NCBI GenBank assembly: GCA_023136715.1
Contig: JAGLQT010000056.1
Coordinates: 1 to 5,377, forward strand
Direction: 5' to 3'
Length of the DNA stretch: 5,377 nucleotides
Source of the DNA: Gammaproteobacteria bacterium
Lineage (GTDB): Bacteria; Pseudomonadota; Gammaproteobacteria; SZUA-229
Shown: piece by piece, positions 1-5,072 of the stretch
Numbering within the stretch: the first letter of the stretch is position 1
Layout: every line of letters starts with the position of its first letter
Notes under the pieces: generated by a model
Told to the model about the DNA's origin: nothing
The model's database searches: none
Seen by the model: the letters and a program-made list of their open reading frames with translations, nothing else
Made by a program: the position numbers and the translations under genes

Positions 1-45
1 GCGCGGAAAAGTCAGTTATGGATTAGCACAGTAACAATTAAGAAT

Positions 46-80
46 AAAAAACTGGATTCCCACCTACGTGGAAATGACAG
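46..80 (-). terminator. Probable intrinsic terminator of the 38-codon gene
   Basis: Read on the minus strand, a stem-loop with 7-bp arms (TTTCCAC / GTGGGAA, one T-G wobble, loop GTAG, bases 57-74) sits inside a longer imperfect palindrome (CTG...CAG, 52-80). It is followed at once by six T residues (51-46). It begins 17 nt after the stop codon of the small ORF at 98-214. The C·A mismatch on the plus strand becomes a G-U wobble in the minus-strand RNA, so the hairpin is better in the direction in which the genes are read. It may also end read-through transcripts from the TRAP operon, which has no clear terminator of its own. Confidence 0.6.
52..80. repeat. Degenerate dispersed palindromic repeat
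   Basis: The segment is a 29-bp imperfect palindrome whose core reads GATTCCCACCTACGTGG. It closely resembles a palindromic intergenic repeat, found in many proteobacterial genomes, whose core is approximately GATTCCCGCCTACGCGGG followed by AATGAC. Compared with that form, CGC/GCG in the stem has changed to CAC/GTG on both arms, so pairing is kept. The match to the repeat family is from memory and only one copy is visible here. Confidence 0.5.
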
Positions 81-97
81 ATATAAAGAAATAACAA

Positions 98-214
98 TCA
101 GCCAGACAGCGACACCCATGCCATTACAGCAATAGTAACCAAAGTAACACCCAACACCACAGCTACCAAACATGCTACACAAAAATCACCAAACAACTTT
201 GTAGAAAGATCCAT
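98..214 (-). CDS. Small single-helix membrane protein with CxxC motif (38 aa), unrecognised
   Basis: This is a 38-codon ORF from ATG at 214-212 to TGA at 100-98, too short for most gene finders. It is preceded by a perfect GGAGG (225-221) with a 6-nt spacer, the best ribosome binding site in the window. The product starts MDLSTKLFGDF, then has C12-V-A-C15, then an unbroken hydrophobic stretch (about 13-35, rich in V, L, A, T) ending WVSLSG. That predicts one transmembrane helix and almost no soluble part. I do not recognise the protein and assign no function. It has its own candidate promoter with an FNR/ANR-like box upstream and a hairpin-T6 terminator 17 nt downstream, so it looks like a self-contained unit that read-through from the TRAP operon (118 nt upstream) may also feed. 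It could be a small accessory subunit of a membrane complex or a stress-type microprotein. Its existence is well supported; its role is unknown. Confidence 0.68.
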   Translation of the reverse strand: MDLSTKLFGDFCVACLVAVVLGVTLVTIAVMAWVSLSG

Positions 215-220
215 TATTCA

Positions 221-225
221 CCTCC
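221..225 (-). promoter_or_regulatory. Perfect Shine-Dalgarno of the 38-codon gene
   Basis: GGAGG on the minus strand lies six bases (TGAATA) before the ATG at 214-212. No other gene in the window has so good a site. This is the main reason for treating the short ORF as real rather than as chance. Confidence 0.75.
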
Positions 226-255
226 AGTTTTAGTACATTTAATACGCAGAACGTC

Positions 256-301
256 ATTGTATTTTTCGCAAGTTCTACCAGGAGTAGTTGACTTATATCA
301 A
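256..301 (-). promoter_or_regulatory. Candidate FNR/ANR-dependent promoter for the small membrane protein
   Basis: On the minus strand TTGAT-ATAA-GTCAA (301-288) matches the FNR/ANR consensus TTGAT-N4-ATCAA at 9 of 10 fixed positions. It lies inside a palindrome with arms GTTGA/TCAAC (287-302). Downstream, TACAAT (261-256) is a 5/6 match to the sigma70 -10 box. The hexamer 17 bp upstream of it (CTCCTG) is a poor -35, as expected for an activator-dependent promoter. The box centre (294.5) would lie about 44-45 bp before the inferred start of transcription near 250, a few bases from the usual -41.5 class II position. The inferred leader is about 35 nt. An FNR/CRP-family regulator (oxygen or nitric oxide response) is inferred. 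Confidence 0.45.
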
Positions 302-332
302 CAAAGCGATTTATTAGAAAATTAGTAAATTA

Positions 333-1616
333 TTATTTATTATTGACCAGGTACATCGTCAATTCCGGCCAATAAGTAATAATTAAAACAGCCGCAATTA
401 AAATAAACATAAACGGGATAGTGGCATGATAAAGCTCAGTCACGGGCTTATGAAAACGATAACTGGCAATAAATAAATTCATGCCCACGGGTGGAGTGAA
501 ATAACCAATCTGCATATTGGCTAAAAAAATAATACCGAGATGAATCGGATGAATATCGTAACCAAGCGCTATCGGTAATAGCAAAGGCACAATAATCACC
601 AGGGCGGAAAACACATCCAGAATCATGCCCAGCAATAACAGGAAGATATTGAGCAGCATCAAAAAGGTCAATTTGCTATCGATGTGCGAACGAATAAATT
701 CAAACAAACGATTAGGTACTTCGGTATCAATAAGATAATTAGTCGAGGCCAGAGAAACACCAAGGATAACCAGCACACCACCAACCAGTACCATGGAATC
801 TCGCATAATTTCTGGTAGTTTATTAAATGGCACTTCCCTTAAAATCAAGACTTCCACAATCAGCACGTACATCACTGCCACAGCCGCGGCTTCGGAAATA
901 GCAAATATGCCGGAGTAAATGCCACCGATTAAAATAAACGGCATAGGAATTTCCCACATAGAGCTGCGCAAAGCTTTTAACAGTTTATTAATGCTAAAAG
1001 GCGTTCGTCTTATCTCGGGGCGTTGATGACTTTTATATATGCTATAGGCTGTGAGCATGAGCAACATCATCAAACCGGGCAATAAACCAGCGAGGAAAAG
1101 ATCGTCTATCGCGACCGGCTGACCGATACCCATTTGTTGCACAATCACACCATACAAAATTAATGCGATTGATGGCGGAAACAATAAACCCAGACTACCC
1201 GACGAAGTAATCAAGCCAAGATTAAAACGCTCTTCATATCCTGCCTGTTTCATCGCCGGATACAAAATCGCGCCCAGTGCAATAATAGTCGCCCCCGATG
1301 CGCCGGTTAGTGCGGTAAAAAAAGCACAGGCAAATAATGAAACGATAGCCAGACCTCCGGGCATCCAGCCTAGCAAAGCATCCGTCAGCAAAACTAAACG
1401 TTCAGAGGCTTTACTCTCACCCAGCACATAACCAGCTAGCGTAAACAAAGGTATGGCTAACAAAATAGGTGTATCGACTATACGGTAAATTTCTATCGCT
1501 ATGACAGAGAGATCAACATCAATGGATGAAAAGCCATATAGCGCACTGCTTGCGATAATAACAAACAGCGGCACGCCCATAATAACCAGTGCAGCAAGTA
1601 GAACGACACCCAGCAT
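333..1616 (-). CDS. TRAP transporter large permease subunit (DctM/TrapM family)
   Basis: This is the integral inner-membrane subunit that carries out substrate translocation in a tripartite ATP-independent periplasmic (TRAP) transporter, in this family driven by an ion gradient, usually Na+. The 427-residue length is usual for DctM. It is almost entirely hydrophobic helices. Family signatures are FTALTGASGATIIALG (100-115, the SG-rich re-entrant motif), SLGLLFPPSIALILYG (141-156), LFLAGLLPG (173-181), and the C-terminal counterpart IGYFTPPVGMNLF (370-382), which reflects the internal inverted repeat of the family. The ATG at 1616-1614 overlaps the Q-subunit stop by one base (TAATG), so translation is probably coupled, and an AGGA lies about 9 nt upstream. 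The frame is intact to TAA at 335-333. No GC-rich terminator follows directly. The family assignment is firm; the substrate cannot be read from this subunit. Confidence 0.96.
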   Translation of the reverse strand: MLGVVLLAALVIMGVPLFVIIASSALYGFSSIDVDLSVIAIEIYRIVDTPILLAIPLFTLAGYVLGESKASERLVLLTDALLGWMPGGLAIVSLFACAFFTALTGASGATIIALGAILYPAMKQAGYEERFNLGLITSSGSLGLLFPPSIALILYGVIVQQMGIGQPVAIDDLFLAGLLPGLMMLLMLTAYSIYKSHQRPEIRRTPFSINKLLKALRSSMWEIPMPFILIGGIYSGIFAISEAAAVAVMYVLIVEVLILREVPFNKLPEIMRDSMVLVGGVLVILGVSLASTNYLIDTEVPNRLFEFIRSHIDSKLTFLMLLNIFLLLLGMILDVFSALVIIVPLLLPIALGYDIHPIHLGIIFLANMQIGYFTPPVGMNLFIASYRFHKPVTELYHATIPFMFILIAAVLIITYWPELTMYLVNNK

Positions 1617-2101
1617 TAGCGAGCATCCTGCTCAGGCGGAGAAATGAATAGCAGCAGATAACGAAACGCTATCATGAAAAATCCGATTGGAATGATCAGC
1701 TCAGTGACCCAGGCTGGAATATTGGCGAAAGCGATGGTTTCGTATTCATAGTCCATTTGTACAAATCGCACTGCATGCCATGAAATCAAACTACAGACAA
1801 AGATACAGAATGCGTAAACAGAACGCTGTAGGTATTTAATATGTTTTTTTGAGACGTAGCGAGTAAAGAAATCGATACGGATATGGTTATCGTTACGTGT
1901 AGCTACAACAGCGCCACCAATAGCCACCCATAAAACAAGCACCCTTAGCAAAGGGTCGATCCAGACTACGCCTTCGCCAAATACATTGCGAAAGAAAATT
2001 TGTGCAACGGCCAACACCACCATCACCGCCAGGGTCAAAATTAGAAACCAGTCTTCCAGCTTATTAATAAAACCCAGGAAACCTGTGACTTGTTTTTTCA
2101 T
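1616..2101 (-). CDS. TRAP transporter small permease subunit (DctQ/TrapQ family)
   Basis: This is the small membrane subunit of the TRAP transporter. It pairs with the M subunit and helps dock the substrate-loaded binding protein. At 161 residues it has the usual DctQ length. Four hydrophobic segments are visible at about 18-37, 49-67, 93-112 and 132-152. The family-typical segment is WIDPLLRVLVLW (47-58) followed by GGAVVATRNDNHIRID (62-77), the conserved part around helix 2 and the first cytoplasmic loop. The ATG at 2101 is 12 nt after the P-subunit stop. No good Shine-Dalgarno precedes it (TGATCTAGTTTCAAT), so it probably depends on ribosomes finishing the P gene. Its TAA shares one base with the ATG of the M gene. 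Confidence 0.95.
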   Translation of the reverse strand: MKKQVTGFLGFINKLEDWFLILTLAVMVVLAVAQIFFRNVFGEGVVWIDPLLRVLVLWVAIGGAVVATRNDNHIRIDFFTRYVSKKHIKYLQRSVYAFCIFVCSLISWHAVRFVQMDYEYETIAFANIPAWVTELIIPIGFFMIAFRYLLLFISPPEQDAR

Positions 2102-2113
2102 ATTGAAACTAGA

Positions 2114-3118
2114 TCAGTGCTTAGCTTTGGCAGCAGCCACATGATCCATGATATTTTTGTATGCAGCGGGACTATAGCTATTATCTTTTTTCAACTTATC
2201 AATCGCCATATCACCAATCGCATACCACGCATCCAGTGACGCTTTGGGCAATGATACATACTCAATACCCTGTTGCTTGAGTGCATCCTGTGCAGCCAGG
2301 TTATCACGTCGATTAGCTGCATCAATACGCTTAAAAGCAGCTGTCATAACTTCACGAACAACAGCCTGGTCGTCTTTTTTTATTTTATTGAAAGCTTTCT
2401 TATCGATAACTAGCATGGCTGCAATATAAGTGAGTGGCACATCAATCACGTACTTAACACGAGTATGCCATTGCAGTGCAATCGCACCAATGGGCGAAGT
2501 AATAACGGTATTGACCAGACCTGTCTGCAAACCAGTCAATACATCAGATACCGGCAACGTAACCGGTGAGACTTCGGCACTACTAAAGACAGCTTCACCT
2601 ACTTTATTGCCACCAGGTATCCATACTTTTTGTTTGCGTACATCTTCAACGGTATACAGAGAACTATCGGACATCATGTAGGTAAAACCACCTTCACCAA
2701 AACCAAATGAAACAAAGCCATTTTTCTCTAATTCATCGAGCAGTGTCTGGTCGAGTTTTTCACGCACATAATCAACCTGCTCTAATGTAGAAAATAGATA
2801 AGGTAAGCTATATATGTCGATATCAGGATAAATAGCTCTGAGACTGCCCGTGGTGACTGCTCCACCCTGCAATTGACCAATACGTATTTTTCTCAATACG
2901 TTTTCATCGCTACCCATGACGCCACCAGGATAGAATTTAAGCACCACTCTACCCTGAGTTCTTTTCTTAACTTCTTTTGCACCCGCACGCATTTCCTGCA
3001 TCCACATAGTACCATCAGGTGAAATGGTGGCGATTTTTATAGTTTTTGCGTTAAGTGGAGACGTCGCCATAATCAATGGCAAAATCAAACATAATTGTGT
3101 CAGTCTTCTAAGTATCAA
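2114..3118 (-). CDS. TRAP transporter substrate-binding protein (DctP family), TTG start
   Basis: This is the periplasmic P subunit that captures substrate and delivers it to the QM permease. There is no ATG before the signal peptide. The ORF opens at TTG 3133, but TTG 3118 is preferred because GGAG (3131-3128) lies 9 nt upstream and yields a clean signal peptide ending in LNA (1-24, mature from K25). In-frame TAA at 3148-3146 rules out a longer form. The product is then 334 residues, normal for DctP. Family features are the KIATISPDGT opening, FYPGGVMGSDENVLRKIRIGQ (about 62-82), and LPVSDVLTGLQTGLVN (188-203). The segment KVWIPGGNKVG (164-174) carries Trp166 where sialate/C4-dicarboxylate binders have the carboxylate-clamping Arg (K-x-R-V-P). 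Cys10 lies in the signal helix and is not a lipobox, so this P protein is soluble. The adjacent TatT gene places it with TatT-associated P proteins; the ligand is unknown. Confidence 0.93.
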   Translation of the reverse strand: MILRRLTQLCLILPLIMATSPLNAKTIKIATISPDGTMWMQEMRAGAKEVKKRTQGRVVLKFYPGGVMGSDENVLRKIRIGQLQGGAVTTGSLRAIYPDIDIYSLPYLFSTLEQVDYVREKLDQTLLDELEKNGFVSFGFGEGGFTYMMSDSSLYTVEDVRKQKVWIPGGNKVGEAVFSSAEVSPVTLPVSDVLTGLQTGLVNTVITSPIGAIALQWHTRVKYVIDVPLTYIAAMLVIDKKAFNKIKKDDQAVVREVMTAAFKRIDAANRRDNLAAQDALKQQGIEYVSLPKASLDAWYAIGDMAIDKLKKDNSYSPAAYKNIMDHVAAAKAKH

Positions 3119-3127
3119 TTTAAATAA

Positions 3128-3131
3128 CTCC
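3128..3131 (-). promoter_or_regulatory. Shine-Dalgarno deciding the TTG start of the P subunit
   Basis: GGAG (3131-3128) lies 9 nt before TTG 3118-3116. For the longer reading from TTG 3133 this GGAG falls inside the coding sequence and nothing purine-rich lies upstream (CTCAACTATT). The downstream TTG is therefore the better start. Confidence 0.5.
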
Positions 3132-3153
3132 AAAATAGTTGAGTGTTAGATTA

Positions 3154-4005
3154 TTAAAAATAATCTTCAGCGTCAGCCAGCAGCTCTTTGGCTTTGATGC
3201 GAGCAATGGTATCAATTAATAAAGTTTCCGAGCCTTTAGTGTCAACCGCTAACAACTCATTCAACAAACTATCGTGTAGTTCTCTATCAAACAATAAGCG
3301 CGCATATTTTTCAGCGTACATTAATAAGGCCATCAAATTTTTACGTTCTGAAATCTCTAAGGCACGTTCAAAATGTTTTTTTGCAAGCTCAGGCTTACCG
3401 CCCATAGCAGGCGGTAATAATGACTCCATGACGCCCATATACAAATGCGCATCACCATTGCTGATGGCTTCATCTAATTCCAGAACCTTTGTAATAATTG
3501 CTTTGGCTTTGGGCAATTCTGCTACCGCATTCCAGTCTGCACGATTCACCTGAATCAAACCTGTCCAGGCTGCACCGTAGGCGAACAATATAGATGCATC
3601 CTCTTTTTTGAAGTCTTTAATAACTTGCTCAAATGCATGATAAGACATAGTTTTTGCTGTGCAGGACTTTGGCATACGCAAGCACACGGCTCGCTCTGCG
3701 TATTCAAAAGCTCTTTTTGCCAGAATTATTTTACGTTCTTTTTCTTTAACAAATACAGACGCATAGGAACTGTATAAGCGTGAACCTGAAACCAGTAAAT
3801 CAACATTTTCCTGATCACCCCGGATTAAACTGCTCACCAAAATTAAATAAGTAGGGATGGCTTGCTTGACGGTTTCAGGTTCATCATGTGACAAAATCGT
3901 CGCTGACAGATCTTCAGCAAACTCTTTTTTTGCCGAGGAAATCAAAGAACCACAAGCGGTCAATGACAGCAACAAAACTGTAATCAGAGAATATCGAACC
4001 AGCAT
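3154..4005 (-). CDS. TRAP-associated outer-membrane lipoprotein, TatT (T-component) family
   Basis: This matches the TRAP transporter T-component (TatT, Treponema Tp0956-like) family, helical TPR-like lipoproteins that associate with the P subunit. The start at ATG 4005 has AGGG just upstream (4017-4014) and gives signal peptide MLVRYSLITVLLLSLTAC with lipobox LTAC and Cys18. Gly at +2 suggests the outer membrane. In-frame ATGs at 4050 and 4029 are possible but have weak ribosome binding sites and add a long N-region. The mature protein is helical. Family-typical stretches are IPTYLILVSSLIRGDQENVDLL (about 50-71), LYSSYASVFV (77-86), AYGAAWTGLI (142-151) and GDAHLYMGVMESLLPPAMGG (184-203), then KKHFERALEIS (209-219), a TPR-like helix. 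Cys108 and Cys115 could pair in the periplasm. It is first in the operon; P follows about 35 nt on with no terminator. Known structural work is on the treponemal pair; an equivalent role here is inferred. Confidence 0.87.
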   Translation of the reverse strand: MLVRYSLITVLLLSLTACGSLISSAKKEFAEDLSATILSHDEPETVKQAIPTYLILVSSLIRGDQENVDLLVSGSRLYSSYASVFVKEKERKIILAKRAFEYAERAVCLRMPKSCTAKTMSYHAFEQVIKDFKKEDASILFAYGAAWTGLIQVNRADWNAVAELPKAKAIITKVLELDEAISNGDAHLYMGVMESLLPPAMGGKPELAKKHFERALEISERKNLMALLMYAEKYARLLFDRELHDSLLNELLAVDTKGSETLLIDTIARIKAKELLADAEDYF

Positions 4006-4090
4006 ATAAAACACCCTGAACACTTGCATTTTTTTGTCTTCAAAATTCATTATGGTTAATGAGGATGGTAGATATTAAAGTGTTTGGAGC

Positions 4091-4120
4091 ATTTTAACCA
4101 GTCGCTTATTAACTGGCCAA
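4091..4120 (-). promoter_or_regulatory. Candidate sigma70 promoter of the TRAP operon, with inverted repeat in the spacer
   Basis: On the minus strand TTGGCC (4120-4115, 4/6 to TTGACA) and TAAAAT (4096-4091, 5/6 to TATAAT) are separated by 18 bp. Transcription would start near 4084. An inverted repeat CCAGT-N9-ACTGG spans 4098-4116, that is the spacer and the edge of the -35 box, a classic place for an operator. The site lies between the upstream terminator (4186-4220) and the first gene, where the operon promoter must be. It is assigned by eye only. Confidence 0.4.
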
Positions 4121-4185
4121 ATGATATTGCTAATCAGTTACTTACCTATCACTCGACATGTACGCATTATGCCTAAATTTCAGAC

Positions 4186-4220
4186 AAAAAAAAGCCAGCC
4201 GATTATAGGCTGGCTTTTTT
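4186..4220 (-). terminator. Strong, potentially bidirectional intrinsic terminator after the SPOR gene
   Basis: A perfect 7-bp GC-rich stem GCCAGCC/GGCTGGC (4194-4200 and 4208-4214) with a 7-base loop is flanked by A8 on the left and T6 on the right, so A-T pairs extend the stem. On the minus strand it begins 15 nt after the SPOR gene stop and ends in eight T residues. It separates that gene from the TRAP operon. The A/T flanks would let it work on both strands. Confidence 0.9.
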
Positions 4221-4235
4221 CAAAGTACCGTGAAT

Positions 4236-4922
4236 TTACTCTACAGACATGCTCTGCAATCCAGAAACAGAACGCACCCATGGTGTAGAGCCTGTGCTTT
4301 GCTCAATATCCATCGCTGCCCGCACCGCTGTTTGATAATCATCATAAACACCAACCAGAACATGAATAATATCACCATCATGGTCAGTTTTAACTATCTG
4401 CATATCATCCAGAGCATGTGAATTTTGATAACGATTTACATTAGCCAGCACTCGCCCGGCATAAACCTGTACCGCATAAGCTGTCGATGAAGCGCCCATA
4501 ATATCGGTAGCAACAGCGCTAACACTGGGCTCTTCCTCTACAGTTTCAATAGCAACCATTTCTGGCTCTGCTTCAAGCTCCAGTTTTTCAAACGCGGACA
4601 TCTCTTCAACAGGAACAGGCTCTGCATCAAAATCAGAAATGGATTCTAACTCAGGCTCAGCAACCATCTCAGCCTCGAGCATGGTGGACTCAGCCATTGC
4701 TTCTTCAACAATAGGAGCATCTTCCATGCTATTTACTTCTACAGCTTCATCCAGGCTCACTTCAACAAATTCTTCAGAAGGAGCATTGGCCATTTCAGCA
4801 TCACGTTTAGACTTCCAGGGTGAACTATCTCCCTGATTCCATGAAGATGAATTAGAACAGCCAGCAAGACCCACCATAAATAAAGAGCTGATTATGATGC
4901 CTTGTATTTTTCTTATTTTCAC
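4236..4922 (-). CDS. Acidic lipoprotein with C-terminal SPOR domain
   Basis: This is a predicted lipoprotein carrying a SPOR domain, a module that in well-studied proteins binds septal peptidoglycan stripped of stem peptides. The preferred start is GTG 4922: GGAGA lies 6 nt upstream (4933-4929), and it gives the signal MKIRKIQGIIISSLFMVGLAGC with lipobox LAGC and Cys22. ATG 4940 is the alternative (234 aa) but has a weak site and only a short leader from the likely promoter. Ser at +2 suggests the outer membrane. The layout of the 228 residues is: Cys22, a short Ser-rich stretch, an acidic Glu/Ala/Pro/Val/Met linker (about 45-137) with repeated AEP units, then the SPOR domain (about 147-221, opening AYAVQVYAG, with IIHVLVGVYDDYQTAVRAA in the centre). 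It is a single-gene unit between two terminators, directly downstream of pnp. I recognise the domain, not a named gene such as damX, dedD, ftsN or rlpA; a division or envelope role is inferred. Confidence 0.85.
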   Translation of the reverse strand: MKIRKIQGIIISSLFMVGLAGCSNSSSWNQGDSSPWKSKRDAEMANAPSEEFVEVSLDEAVEVNSMEDAPIVEEAMAESTMLEAEMVAEPELESISDFDAEPVPVEEMSAFEKLELEAEPEMVAIETVEEEPSVSAVATDIMGASSTAYAVQVYAGRVLANVNRYQNSHALDDMQIVKTDHDGDIIHVLVGVYDDYQTAVRAAMDIEQSTGSTPWVRSVSGLQSMSVE

Positions 4923-4956
4923 GATATATCTCCAGTACATTGATTCATTTTCAAAG

Positions 4957-4984
4957 ATTGTAGTCTAAATCTATGAAAATTCAG
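4957..4984 (-). promoter_or_regulatory. Candidate promoter of the SPOR lipoprotein gene
   Basis: On the minus strand TACAAT (4962-4957, 5/6 to the -10 consensus) is preceded after 16 bp by CTGAAT (4984-4979, weak -35). Transcription would begin near 4950. That gives a leader of about 28 nt to the GTG at 4922 but only about 10 nt to the ATG at 4940, which also favours the GTG start. It lies just after the pnp terminator. Confidence 0.35.
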
Positions 4985-5023
4985 CTTATTTAACATCTAT
5001 GCTAAATATTTTTAATTTTGTTC

Positions 5024-5051
5024 AAAAAAAAGGAGCCAAAAGGCTCCTTTT
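5024..5051 (-). terminator. Intrinsic terminator of pnp
   Basis: On the minus strand a 10-bp stem AAAAGGAGCC/GGCTCCTTTT (5051-5042 and 5037-5028) with a TTTT loop runs into a T8 tract (5031-5024). It starts 21 nt after the pnp stop codon. It is a textbook rho-independent terminator separating pnp from the SPOR gene. Confidence 0.92.
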
Positions 5052-5072
5052 CTATAAAAAAGCGAACCCCAA

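Noticed and set aside
1..45. Start or end of another gene at the left edge
   Set aside because: No start with a ribosome site and no recognisable coding or RNA signal can be supported in so short a stretch.
303..345. Terminator directly after the M gene
   Set aside because: The stretch is AT-rich with TAAT repeats but has no GC-rich stem followed by a T tract.
2244..2681. Two plus-strand ORFs (2244-2429 and 2430-2681) opposite the P-subunit gene
   Set aside because: They are antisense to a well-supported gene, have no family-like sequence and no convincing ribosome site; they are reading-frame shadows.
3074..3133. Lipoprotein signal in the P subunit (Cys10 of the preferred form)
   Set aside because: The context QLC is not a lipobox and the cysteine lies in the middle of the hydrophobic segment; a normal cleavage site follows at LNA.
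3188..3553. Plus-strand ORF of 121 codons opposite the TatT gene
   Set aside because: Antisense to a gene with clear family features; Ser/Asn/Lys-rich composition is that of a shadow frame.
4122..4136. TGAT-N7-ATCA upstream of the TRAP operon as an FNR site
   Set aside because: The spacer is 7 rather than 4 bases for TTGAT-type half sites and the outer T/A bases are missing; kept only as an unassigned inverted repeat.
4230..4836. Plus-strand ORFs opposite the SPOR gene (4230-4421 and 4639-4836)
   Set aside because: The second is a Ser/Ala-rich antisense reading of the acidic linker and the first an antisense reading of the SPOR domain; neither has independent support.
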